Shown here: piece by piece, positions 1 through 9,744 of the stretch | Layout: each line of letters begins with the position of its first letter | How positions within the stretch are numbered: position 1 is the stretch's first letter | Assembly: GCF_007679965.1 (NCBI RefSeq) | Contig: NZ_VEHL01000002.1 | Span: 542,235 to 606,234, forward strand | Source of the DNA: Bordetella genomosp. 13 | Lineage (GTDB): Bacteria; Pseudomonadota; Gammaproteobacteria; Burkholderiales; Burkholderiaceae_B | Length of the DNA stretch: 64,000 nt | Direction: 5' to 3' | Notes under the pieces: generated by a model | Database searches by the model: none | Told to the model about the DNA's origin: nothing | What the model saw: the letters and a program-made list of their open reading frames with translations, nothing else | Program-made: the position numbers and the translations under genes

Positions 1-39
1 GCAACGGCTGATGCAGCCGTCGGCGCGGGAGACGCAATC

Positions 40-981
40 ATGATGCGCTATGCGATCAAGCGCCTGCTGCTGGCCATCCCCACGCTGCTGGCCATGCTGA
101 CGGCCGTGTTCGTGCTGGTGCGGCTGGTGCCCGGCGATCCGGCGGCGGTGATGCTGGGCGACCAGGCCAGCGCCGAGGCCCTGGCGGCCCTGCGCGACCG
201 CCTGGGTCTGGATCTGCCGCTGTACCAGCAGTACCTGCATTTCCTGGGCGACATGCTGACGGGCAACTTCGGCGTGTCCATGGCCAGCGGCCGCACGGTG
301 CTGCAGGAGGTCGCGCTGGTGCTGCCGTGGACCATCCAGCTGACGCTGGCCGCCGTGCTGATCGGCGTGGTGTTCGGCCTGCCGCTGGGCATCTGGGCCG
401 CGCTGCGCCGCAATGCCTGGCCCGACTACCTGGGCCGCCTGCTGTCGCTGACGGGCCTGTCGTTTCCCGCCTTCGTGTCGGCCATCCTGATGCTGCTGGT
501 GTTCGCCATCCAGCTGCGCTGGTTTCCGGTGATCGGCTCGTCGATCTCCGGCGACTGGACCATGCAGCTGCGCAACCTGGTACTGCCGGCCTTCAACCTG
601 GGCCTGATCATGACCGCCTACGTGATGCGCGTCACGCGTTCGTCGATGCTGGGCGTGCTGGGCGAGGACTACGTGCGCACGGCGCGCGCCAAGGGCGTGC
701 GGCCGATGCGGCTGGTGCTGCGCCACGGCCTGCGCAACGCGCTGATCCCCATCGTCACGGTGGTGGGGCTCTACTTCGGCACGCTGATCGGCAACTCGGT
801 GCTGACCGAGATCGTGTTCAACCGGCCGGGGCTGGGCAAGCTGATCCTGGGCGCGCTGAACGCGCGCGACTACACCCTGCTGCAGGGGCTGATGGTCGTG
901 TTCGCGTCGTGCGTGATCGTCGTCAATCTGCTGACCGACCTGGTGTACGGGCTGGTCGATCCTCGGGTGAAATACCAATGA
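40..981 (+). CDS. Dipeptide/oligopeptide ABC transporter permease (DppB/GsiC type)
   Basis: A 313-residue inner-membrane permease, one half of the translocation pore of a peptide-type ABC importer. The N-terminus (MMRYAIKRLLLAIPTLL) is a first membrane helix, followed by the periplasmic segment with VPGDPAAVMLG that is typical of DppB proteins. Five further helices follow. The EAA loop with the ARAKG core, which docks the ATPase, lies near residue 220. The protein ends in DLVYGLVDPRVKY, the usual DppB tail. The start at 40 has a GGGAG-like ribosome site just upstream. Its stop overlaps the next permease start (ATGA). A periplasmic binding protein probably lies upstream of the window. The substrate cannot be read from a permease: peptides, glutathione, opines or glycosides are all handled by this family. 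Confidence 0.93.
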   Translation: MMRYAIKRLLLAIPTLLAMLTAVFVLVRLVPGDPAAVMLGDQASAEALAALRDRLGLDLPLYQQYLHFLGDMLTGNFGVSMASGRTVLQEVALVLPWTIQLTLAAVLIGVVFGLPLGIWAALRRNAWPDYLGRLLSLTGLSFPAFVSAILMLLVFAIQLRWFPVIGSSISGDWTMQLRNLVLPAFNLGLIMTAYVMRVTRSSMLGVLGEDYVRTARAKGVRPMRLVLRHGLRNALIPIVTVVGLYFGTLIGNSVLTEIVFNRPGLGKLILGALNARDYTLLQGLMVVFASCVIVVNLLTDLVYGLVDPRVKYQ

Positions 982-1856
982 GCGCCGTCACCGCCACCGC
1001 CTCCGCCCCGCCGCAGACTCGCGCGCTTTGGCAGGCCCTGCGCAAGAACCGCCTGTCGTGGGTGGGCATCGGCCTGCTGCTGGTCATCGTGCTGGCCGCC
1101 GTGTTCGCGCCCTGGCTGGCGCCGCACGATCCGCTGCAGCAGAACATCGCCTATCGCCTGGAGCCGCCGTCCGCCGAGTTCTGGCTCGGCACGGACAGCT
1201 ACGGCCGCGACGTGCTGTCGCGCCTGATCTACGGCGCGCGCGTGTCGCTGCTGGTGGGCTTCGTGGCCATCCTGATCGCCATGAGCATCGGCTCGGCGCT
1301 GGGCATCCTGGCCGGCTACGTCGGCGGCCTGGTGGACCAGCTGATCATGGGCCTGGTCGACGTGCTGCTGTCGTTTCCCACGCTGCTGCTGGGCCTGATG
1401 GTGGCCGCCATGCTGGGCGCCAGCCTGGAGAACCTGATCATCGCCATCGCGATCACCGAGATCGCGCCCTTCGTGCGGGTGGCGCGTGCGCCGACCATCG
1501 CGCTGAAGCAGCGCGACTTCGTCGAGGCGGGCAGGGCGCTGGGCTACGGGCCGCTGCGGCTGATGGGCGTGCACATCCTGCCCAACATGATCTCCGACGT
1601 GGTGGTGCTGGGCTCGCTGTGGATGGCGTCGGCGATCCGCACCGAGGCGTCGCTGTCCTTCATCGGCCTGGGCGTGCCGCCGCCGGCCGCCACCTGGGGC
1701 AGCATGATCCGCGAAGGCTTCGAGAACATCCTGGACGCCTGGTGGCTGACGGTGTTCCCCAGCGTCGCCATCCTGGTCACCGTGCTGGCCCTGAACCTGC
1801 TGGGCGACGCGCTGCGCGACGCCATCGATCCCAAACTTCGCTCGGAGCGGTCATGA
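978..1856 (+). CDS. Dipeptide/oligopeptide ABC transporter permease (DppC type)
   Basis: The second permease subunit, 292 residues, partner of the preceding DppB-type protein. It has the short cytoplasmic N-terminal OppC domain (KNRLSWVGIGLLLV begins the first helix), then PWLAPHDPLQQN and the WLGTDSYGRDVLSRLIYGAR block diagnostic of DppC/OppC. The binding-protein-dependent permease domain with its EAA loop (VEAGRALGYG) follows. The LGVPPPAATWGSMI motif lies near the C-terminus. The ATG at 978 overlaps the upstream stop by four bases, so translation is probably coupled. A longer open frame beginning at 327 lies inside dppB and is only the in-frame extension. Confidence 0.93.
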   Translation: MSAVTATASAPPQTRALWQALRKNRLSWVGIGLLLVIVLAAVFAPWLAPHDPLQQNIAYRLEPPSAEFWLGTDSYGRDVLSRLIYGARVSLLVGFVAILIAMSIGSALGILAGYVGGLVDQLIMGLVDVLLSFPTLLLGLMVAAMLGASLENLIIAIAITEIAPFVRVARAPTIALKQRDFVEAGRALGYGPLRLMGVHILPNMISDVVVLGSLWMASAIRTEASLSFIGLGVPPPAATWGSMIREGFENILDAWWLTVFPSVAILVTVLALNLLGDALRDAIDPKLRSERS

Positions 1857-1944
1857 ACCCGTCGATCTGCGTTGAAGGCAAATACCCGACGACGATGCGC
1901 GAGGGCGGCATCGCCATCGCCGCCCTGCCGGCCGGAGGTGGACG

Positions 1945-1948
<4 letters not shown>
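1853..1948 (+). CDS. 31-codon ORF bridging the permease and ATPase genes
   Basis: A small open frame whose ATG overlaps the dppC-type stop (ATGA at 1853) and whose TGA overlaps the next ATG (ATGA at 1945). It joins the two cistrons without a gap. The peptide begins MNPSICVEGKYPTT and ends LPAGGGR. No known domain is visible. The last codons contain CCGGAGG, which is the ribosome site of the downstream ATPase gene, so the frame may simply keep ribosomes moving across the junction. Compare the repeat-encoded frame at 29072-29314, which has the same geometry. Whether a stable peptide accumulates is unknown. Confidence 0.35.
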
Positions 1949-3908
<1,960 letters not shown>

Positions 3909-4078
3909 CCCCTTCTCTCATCCCAAGCCCGGATCGCATCGCAAGCAAGCCACCCTATGAAGGCAGGGATGACAGGGTGACAAGACCGACGAGGATACGT
4001 TCGCGACAGCCTCGGAAAGAAGCACGGTGCCACAAAGCTTGGCAGCGCAAACCCACCCGCCGAATGACTCTGACGTGA

Positions 4079-4212
4079 GTCCTCGGTTGGGGTTGCGGGG
4101 GCCGTGCCGGCCAATTGGAGCGAGGGCAGCCCCGCAGGGGCCGAGGGCGCCTGGTGGCGCGCCCGAGCCGAGCGACTTGGCCGGCACGGCCCCCGCAACC
4201 CCGGCCGAGGAC
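4079..4212. repeat. Hairpin repeat element (MITE-like) between convergent operons
   Basis: The gap between the ABC operon and the convergent catabolic operon (3909-4259) has no gene but holds a long inverted repeat. The perfect 26-bp arms are 4089-4114 and 4177-4202. After two mismatches they extend through a further eight matching bases on each side (GTCCTCGG / CCGAGGAC), giving arms of about 36 bp. The 62-base interior is itself GC-rich with smaller palindromes (GCCCCGCAGGGGC). No poly-T tract follows either arm, so it is not a simple intrinsic terminator. It could be a miniature inverted-repeat element or an intergenic palindromic repeat that happens to stop convergent transcription. Confidence 0.7.
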
Positions 4213-4259
4213 GCCTTCAAAGCGACAACCCTTCGCATGACGGAGACATCCCCCGACGA

Positions 4260-4685
4260 TCAGGCATCCCCGCCCGACAAAACAGCCGGCACCACCGCCG
4301 TCACCTCGATCTCCACCTTCGCCCGATCCTCGACCAGATCCGCCACTTCCACGGCCGTCATCGACGGGAAATGCCGCCCAATCAACTCCCGATAGTGCTT
4401 CCCGATCTCGGGATACGCCGCCACGTACTCCCGCTTGTCCTTTACATACCACGTCATCCGCGCGATATGCTCGGGCCGCGCGCCCCCCTGGTCCAGGATC
4501 GCGACGATATTGGCCAGCGTCTGCCGCACCTGCAGCGCGAAATCGTCCGTCTCGAACTGCTGCTGCCCGTTCCAGCCGATCTGTCCGCCCACGAACACCA
4601 GGCGCGCGCCCGGCGTCATCTCGACCAGCATGCCGTTGGAGTAGCCGCGCGGCGGCATCCAGTCGGGCGGTTGCAGAATCTTCAT
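4260..4685 (-). CDS. RidA/YjgF-family protein
   Basis: A 141-residue member of the RidA (reactive intermediate/imine deaminase) family. The segment VFVGGQIGWNG is the family's SGQIG-type motif. The ADLVEDRAKVEIEVTAVVP stretch near the end matches the usual strand that carries the acid-pocket residues. RidA proteins form trimers and hydrolyse enamine or imine intermediates to ketones and ammonia. It is the last gene of a seven-gene operon for CoA-bound aromatic degradation. A deaminating helper is logical if the substrate is 2-aminobenzoate, whose ring-reduced CoA intermediates carry an enamine nitrogen. That link is an inference from context. The gene starts 30 bases after the thioesterase. 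Confidence 0.88.
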   Translation of the reverse strand: MKILQPPDWMPPRGYSNGMLVEMTPGARLVFVGGQIGWNGQQQFETDDFALQVRQTLANIVAILDQGGARPEHIARMTWYVKDKREYVAAYPEIGKHYRELIGRHFPSMTAVEVADLVEDRAKVEIEVTAVVPAVLSGGDA

Positions 4686-4715
4686 TTCATCATCCTTGTA
4701 TGTAAATCATCGGTC

Positions 4716-5150
4716 TCACGGTGCCGGCACCACGTACCGCGCGATGCGGGCGCGCAGGGCGTCCGGCAGCGGCGTGGAACGCATGGTGCGCAGGTCCACC
4801 GTCACGATGGTCAGCAGCGCCGACAGGCGCAACTGGCCATCTCCTCCTTCGAAGCGCACCTCGGCGCGCAGCGACGCGCCACCGATGTGCCGTACCGCCA
4901 GCACCTGCCGCAGCTTCTCGTGCCAACGGCTGGGCGCGCGGAAGTCGCACTGTATCGAGGCCAGCGGCGTGCCGATCTGCTGGTCCACGTGCAGCGTGTG
5001 GAACGGCAGCCCCATGCCCTTGTCGAACCATTCCTCGACGAAGTCGTTGATCATCTCGAAATAGCGCGGATAGAACACGATGCCCGCCGGGTCGCAATGG
5101 CGAAAGCGCACCTCGACCTGGCTTTCGAACGGGCTGCCCATGGTACTCAT
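4716..5150 (-). CDS. Acyl-CoA thioesterase, 4-hydroxybenzoyl-CoA thioesterase family
   Basis: A 144-residue hot-dog fold thioesterase. The N-terminal VRFRHCDPAGIVFYPRYFE block is the 4HBT signature, with the catalytic Asp in CDPAG. It would hydrolyse an aromatic or alicyclic acyl-CoA and could recover CoA from dead-end intermediates of the pathway. The ATG at 5150 overlaps the stop of the CoA ligase gene (ATGA). A second in-frame ATG nine bases on (MGSPFE) is an alternative start. The exact acyl-CoA is not deducible. Confidence 0.88.
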   Translation of the reverse strand: MSTMGSPFESQVEVRFRHCDPAGIVFYPRYFEMINDFVEEWFDKGMGLPFHTLHVDQQIGTPLASIQCDFRAPSRWHEKLRQVLAVRHIGGASLRAEVRFEGGDGQLRLSALLTIVTVDLRTMRSTPLPDALRARIARYVVPAP

Positions 5151-6820
5151 GCCGCGCTCTTGCTCGACGAGTCCGCCGCGGCCGCCAGCTGCCGCAACGC
5201 GAAGCGCTGCAGCTTGCCCGTCTCGGTGCGGGGCAGCGTCTTCACGAACTCGATGGCGCGCGGATACTTGTAGGGGGCGATGCTTTCCTTCACGAAGGCC
5301 TGCAGGGCCGACGCCAGTTCGGTCGAGGGCTTATACGCGGGCTTGAGCACCACGTAGGCCTTCACCACCTGCCCGCGCTCGTCGTCCGGCGCGCCCACCA
5401 CGCCGCACTCGGCCACGGCTTCGTGGCGCAGCAGCGCGTCTTCCACCTCGGGACCGGCGATGTTGTAGCCCGCCGAGATGATCATGTCGTCGTTGCGCGC
5501 CTGGTAGAACAGATAGCCGTCGTCGTCCTGCACGAAGGTGTCGCCGGGCAGGTTCCAGCCCTGCTGCACGAACTTGCGCTGGCGCTCGTCGGCCAGGTAG
5601 CGGCAGCCCGTGGGCCCGCGCACCGCCAGGCGGCCCGCCGTGCCGTTGGGCACGGGGCGCATGTCGTCGTCCACCACCTGCGCCACGTAGCCGGGCACCA
5701 CCTTGCCGATTGCGCCGGGCCGCACGCTCTCGGGCGGGCTGGAGACGAACACGTGGATCATCTCGGTGCCGCCGATGCCGTCTATCATCTCGATGCCGGT
5801 GGCGCTTTTCCACAGCTGCCGCGTGGCGTCGGGCAGGGCCTCGCCGGCCGACACGCTCTTCGCCAGTGAGGAGATGTCGTAGTTGCCCGCCAGCGCCGCC
5901 ATCTGCCGATAGAACGTGGGCGCGGTGAACACGATGGTGGCGCGGAACTGCTGGATGGTCTGCAGCAGCAGGTCGGGCGTGAGCTTCTCGACCAGCACCG
6001 TGCTGGCCCCCGCGCGCAGCGGAAAGCACAGCAGGCCCCCCAGGCCGAAGGTGAAGGCCAGGGGCGGCGTGCCGCAGAACACGTCGTCGGCCGTGGGCCG
6101 GATGACGTGGCGCGGGAACAGGTCGCACATGGCCAGCACGTCGCGGTGGAAATGCATGCAGCCCTTGGGGGCGCCCGTGGTGCCGCTGGTGAAGGCGATC
6201 AGGCAGACGTCGTCCGCCGAGGTGTCGCAGGCGGTGAACTCGGCGGGCTTGGCGGCCGCCAGCGCGTCCAGGGCATCGGGCGCGGCATCGTTGAACAGCA
6301 TCACCGGGCCCAGCCCCGCGCAATGCTGTTCGTGCCCCGTCTGCTTGCAGTACAGCGCCTCGTCCTTCAGGCGCGCGTCGCACAGCACGGCCTGCACCCG
6401 CGCCTTGTCGATGATCTGGCGCAATTCCTTGGCGCGCAGCAGCGGCATGGTGGGCACGGTGACCAGGCCGGCCTTGATGGCCGCCAGCCACGACGCGGCC
6501 ATCATCGGGTTGTTGGGGCCGCGCAGCAGCACGCGGTTGCCGGGCACCAGCTTCATGTCGTCGACTAGCACGTGCGCGATGCGGTTGGTCAGCACGCGCA
6601 GCTGTTCGTAGGTCATGGTGGCCGGCCCGGCATCGGACAGCCAGCGCAGCGCCACGCGGTCGCCGTGGCCGTTGGCGGCCATGGCGTCGACCAGCTCAAC
6701 TGCGCAGTTGAACCGCTTGGGATACGCCACGTCGGGCCCGTCCAGCAGCAGCTCGGGCCACTGGTCGGGCGGCGGCAGGTTGTCGCGGGAGTAGGTGTCT
6801 ACGTGCGCGGATGCTTCCAT
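5147..6820 (-). CDS. 2-aminobenzoate/benzoate-type CoA ligase
   Basis: A 557-residue AMP-forming acyl-CoA synthetase of the ANL superfamily, nearest to benzoate and 2-aminobenzoate CoA ligases. Seen in order: the P-loop-like IAFTSGTTGAPKG near residue 210, IDGIGGTEMIHVFVS (the motif of benzoate-type ligases), the RNDDMIISAGYNI hinge, and the C-terminal PRTETGKLQRFAL with the catalytic lysine. It would activate the aromatic acid to its CoA thioester as the first step of the pathway encoded around it. The neighbouring fused monooxygenase/reductase makes 2-aminobenzoate the best guess, with salicylate or benzoate as alternatives. It lies 52 bases after the acyl-CoA dehydrogenase gene and overlaps the thioesterase start. 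Confidence 0.88.
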   Translation of the reverse strand: MEASAHVDTYSRDNLPPPDQWPELLLDGPDVAYPKRFNCAVELVDAMAANGHGDRVALRWLSDAGPATMTYEQLRVLTNRIAHVLVDDMKLVPGNRVLLRGPNNPMMAASWLAAIKAGLVTVPTMPLLRAKELRQIIDKARVQAVLCDARLKDEALYCKQTGHEQHCAGLGPVMLFNDAAPDALDALAAAKPAEFTACDTSADDVCLIAFTSGTTGAPKGCMHFHRDVLAMCDLFPRHVIRPTADDVFCGTPPLAFTFGLGGLLCFPLRAGASTVLVEKLTPDLLLQTIQQFRATIVFTAPTFYRQMAALAGNYDISSLAKSVSAGEALPDATRQLWKSATGIEMIDGIGGTEMIHVFVSSPPESVRPGAIGKVVPGYVAQVVDDDMRPVPNGTAGRLAVRGPTGCRYLADERQRKFVQQGWNLPGDTFVQDDDGYLFYQARNDDMIISAGYNIAGPEVEDALLRHEAVAECGVVGAPDDERGQVVKAYVVLKPAYKPSTELASALQAFVKESIAPYKYPRAIEFVKTLPRTETGKLQRFALRQLAAAADSSSKSAA

Positions 6821-6872
6821 GGTATTTCCCCTTGTGTCGGCACTGTCTTGTGCCTGTACGGGCCTGGATCGT

Positions 6873-8048
6873 TCAGGCCTTGAGCAATTCCCGGGCGATG
6901 ATCAGCTTCTGGACCTCGGTGGCGCCTTCGTAGATGCGCAGCGCGCGGATCTCGCGATACAGCTTTTCCACAGGCTGCCCCGACACCACGCCCGCGCCGC
7001 CGAACATCTGCAGGGCGCGGTCGATGACCGCCTGCGCCGATTCGGTGGCCGCCATCTTGGCCATGGCCGCCTCGCGCGTGGTGCGCACGCCCTTGACGTC
7101 GCGTAGCCAGGCCGCGCGATACGTGAGCAGCGCCGCCCCGTCGATGGCCGTGGCCATGTCGCCCAGCGCGGCCTGGGTCAGCTGCAGGTCGGCCAGGGTC
7201 TGGCCGAACATGCGGCGTCCGCGCGCCCGGGCCAGGCCTTCGTCCAGGGCGCGCCGGGCGAAGCCCAGCGCGGCGGCCGCCACCGAGGCGCGGAAGATGT
7301 CCAGCGTCATCATGGCCAGCTTGAAGCCCTGCCCGGGATCGCCCAGGCGCTGGCTGGCGGGGATGCGGCAGTTGGAAAAGCGCAACCGCGCCAGCGGATG
7401 TGGGGCGATCAGATCGAAGCGCTCGGCGATCTCCAGGCCCGGCGTGTCGGCGTCGACCACGAAGGCGCTGATGCCGCGCGCGCCGGGGGCCTCGCCCGTG
7501 CGGGCGAACACGCAATAGAAGTCGGCGATGCCACCGTTGGAGATCCAGGTCTTCTCGCCGTCGAGCACGTAGGCGTCGCCGTCCGCGCGCGCCTCGCAGG
7601 CCATGGCCGCGACGTCCGACCCGGCCTCGGGCTCGGACAGCGCGAAGGCGGCGATGGCCTCTCCGCACGCCACCGCCGGCAGGTAGCGGCGGCGCAGGGC
7701 TTCGGAGCCCATCAGCGAGATGGCGCCGCTGCCCAGCCCCTGCATGGCGCAGGCGAAGTCGGCCAGCCCCTCGTGGCGCGCCAGCGTCTCGCGCAGCACG
7801 CAGACCGCGCGCGAGTCCACCTGCGGCAGCTTGCCGCCCCAGGCCCCGTCGGGCCCGGCCGGCACGCAGTAGCGCAGCCAGCCGGCCTCGCCCAGCGCGC
7901 GCACCAGCGTGCGGCAGGCGGCGTCGGCGTCGCGGTGGTCCACGTGCGCCAGGGCCTGGTCGCACCAGGCGTCCAGTTCATGCGCCAGGGCGCGGTGGCT
8001 GTCGTCGAAGAAGGGCCAGTCCAGCCAGGAGGCATCGCGCATGGGCAT
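6873..8048 (-). CDS. Acyl-CoA dehydrogenase family protein
   Basis: A 391-residue FAD-dependent acyl-CoA dehydrogenase. Visible family signatures are [16 protein letters not shown] (FAD and substrate contact), [16 protein letters not shown], and the C-terminal [22 protein letters not shown] with [18 protein letters not shown]. The usual catalytic base region of the family is within the last third. In this operon it probably oxidises the alicyclic or ring-opened CoA ester after the monooxygenase/reductase step. The ATG at 8048 is preceded by GGAG seven bases upstream. A second ATG six bases on is less well placed. It follows the hydratase gene by two bases. Confidence 0.9.
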   Translation of the reverse strand: MPMRDASWLDWPFFDDSHRALAHELDAWCDQALAHVDHRDADAACRTLVRALGEAGWLRYCVPAGPDGAWGGKLPQVDSRAVCVLRETLARHEGLADFACAMQGLGSGAISLMGSEALRRRYLPAVACGEAIAAFALSEPEAGSDVAAMACEARADGDAYVLDGEKTWISNGGIADFYCVFARTGEAPGARGISAFVVDADTPGLEIAERFDLIAPHPLARLRFSNCRIPASQRLGDPGQGFKLAMMTLDIFRASVAAAALGFARRALDEGLARARGRRMFGQTLADLQLTQAALGDMATAIDGAALLTYRAAWLRDVKGVRTTREAAMAKMAATESAQAVIDRALQMFGGAGVVSGQPVEKLYREIRALRIYEGATEVQKLIIARELLKA

Positions 8049-8050
8049 GG

Positions 8051-8905
8051 TCAGTCTCCGGCGAACTCGGGCTTGCGCTTGTTGACGAAGGCCTCGTAGG
8101 CCCGGTGGAAGTCGCGCGTCTGCATGCAGATGGCCTGCGCCTCGGCCTCGGCCTCGATGGCCTCGTCCACGCCCATGTTCCATTCCTGGTGCAGCAGCTT
8201 CTTGGTGACGCCGTGCGCGAAGGTCGGCCCTGCGGCCAACTGCGCGGCCAGTTGCGCGGCCGCCTCGCCCAGCGCCTGCGGCTCGTGCAGCGCGTTGAAG
8301 AAGCCCCAGTGCAGGCCTTCGTCGGCGCTCATGGCGCGGCCGGTGTACAGCAGCTCGCTGGCACGTCCCTGGCCGATCATGCGCGGCAGCAGCGTGCAGG
8401 CGCCCATGTCGGCGCCAGCCAGGCCCACGCGGGTGAACAGGAACGCGGTGCGCGCGGCGGGCGTGCCAAGCCGCATGTCGGACGCCAGCGCCACCATGGC
8501 GCCCGCGCCGGCGCACACGCCGTCGACCGCCGCCACGATGGGTTGCGGGCAGGCGCGCATGGCCTTGACCAGGTCGCCCGTCATGCGGGTGAAGTCCAGC
8601 AGCTCGGGCATGCTCATCTTCGTCAGCGGCCCGATGATTTCATGCACGTCGCCGCCCGAGCAGAAGTTGCCGCCCGCGCCCGTGACCACCACCACCTTGA
8701 CGTCGGTGGCATAGGCCAGGCCGCGGAACAGGTCGCGCAGTTCCGCGTAGGAATCGAACGTGAGCGGGTTCTTGCGCTCGGGGCGGTTCAGCGTGATGGT
8801 GCCGACCTTGCCGTCCTGCGAGACCTGCCACAGGAAGGTGCGGGCTTCGTGGCCCGCGTAGGGGCGCCGGTGATGCTTCATGGTGTGTTCGATGCCTGCG
8901 GACAT
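8051..8905 (-). CDS. Enoyl-CoA hydratase/isomerase family protein
   Basis: A 284-residue crotonase-fold enzyme. VTLNRPE-like strand [14 protein letters not shown] near residue 40, oxyanion-hole segment [16 protein letters not shown] near residue 85, and [20 protein letters not shown] near residue 135 are all family landmarks. In CoA-dependent aromatic pathways this type of protein hydrates or hydrolytically opens the reduced ring. The ATG at 8905 is chosen because GGAGACACGC places a ribosome site six bases upstream. The open frame extends much further back through the SDR and monooxygenase genes, but that part is a shadow. It follows the SDR gene by 50 bases. Confidence 0.9.
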   Translation of the reverse strand: MSAGIEHTMKHHRRPYAGHEARTFLWQVSQDGKVGTITLNRPERKNPLTFDSYAELRDLFRGLAYATDVKVVVVTGAGGNFCSGGDVHEIIGPLTKMSMPELLDFTRMTGDLVKAMRACPQPIVAAVDGVCAGAGAMVALASDMRLGTPAARTAFLFTRVGLAGADMGACTLLPRMIGQGRASELLYTGRAMSADEGLHWGFFNALHEPQALGEAAAQLAAQLAAGPTFAHGVTKKLLHQEWNMGVDEAIEAEAEAQAICMQTRDFHRAYEAFVNKRKPEFAGD

Positions 8906-8955
8906 GCGTGTCTCCGTGGATGTGCGTGGATGGGGGCGAGGGATGGGCGAGACGC

Positions 8956-9744
8956 CTACCCCGCCACTTCGCCGCCGTCGACGGCGATGGCCTGGCCATT
9001 GACGGACGCCGACGCGGGCAGCGCCAGCCAGGCGACGGTCTCGGCCACCTCTTGCGGATCGACCAGCCGGCCCTGCGGGTTGCGCTCGGCCAGGCGGCCG
9101 CGCGCGTCGGCATCGCTCATGCCGGTCTTCTGCACGATGTTGGCGACGGCGTCGCGCACGATGTCGGTATCGGTGTAGCCGGGGCACACGGCATTGACGG
9201 TGACACCCTTGCGCGCGGTTTCCAGCGCCACGGCGCGGGTCAGGCCGATGACGCCATGCTTGGCCGCGCAATAGGCGGCGACGTAGGCATAGCCCACCAG
9301 TCCGGCGGTGCTGGCCACGTTGATGATGCGGCCCCAGCCCTGTTCCAGCATGCCGGGCAGCGCGGCCTGCATGCAGTGGAAGGTGCCGCCGAGATTGACG
9401 TCCACCATGGCCTGCCACAGTGCGGCGTCGGTGCGGTCGAAGCGCTGGCTGACGGCCTGGCCCGCGTTGTTGACCAGGACGTGCACGGTGCCGTGGCGCT
9501 GGACCGCTTGCGCGAACGCGGCTTGCACCGAGGCGGCGTCGGCCACGTCTGCGCTGGCGATGCCCACGCGATCGGCGGCGTCCAGCGTATCGGCGGCGGC
9601 CTGCAGCGCGGCGGGGTCGCGCCCCAGCAACGTGACTGCCGCTCCGCGCGCCAGCAGCGTGCGCGCGCAGGCCAGCCCGATGCCGCGTGCCGCGCCCGTC
9701 ACCAGGGCATGGCGGCCTGCCAGGGGGAGGACGGAAGTATTCAT
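8956..9744 (-). CDS. SDR-family NAD(P)-dependent oxidoreductase
   Basis: A 262-residue classical short-chain dehydrogenase. The cofactor motif [12 protein letters not shown] is near residue 17, NNAG-type [10 protein letters not shown] near residue 95, the catalytic serine in [11 protein letters not shown], the YxxxK motif in [16 protein letters not shown], and the C-terminal [12 protein letters not shown]. It would interconvert a hydroxyl and keto group on a CoA-bound alicyclic intermediate. The ATG at 9744 overlaps the stop of the monooxygenase gene by four bases, so the two are translationally coupled. Confidence 0.9.
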   Translation of the reverse strand: MNTSVLPLAGRHALVTGAARGIGLACARTLLARGAAVTLLGRDPAALQAAADTLDAADRVGIASADVADAASVQAAFAQAVQRHGTVHVLVNNAGQAVSQRFDRTDAALWQAMVDVNLGGTFHCMQAALPGMLEQGWGRIINVASTAGLVGYAYVAAYCAAKHGVIGLTRAVALETARKGVTVNAVCPGYTDTDIVRDAVANIVQKTGMSDADARGRLAERNPQGRLVDPQEVAETVAWLALPASASVNGQAIAVDGGEVAG

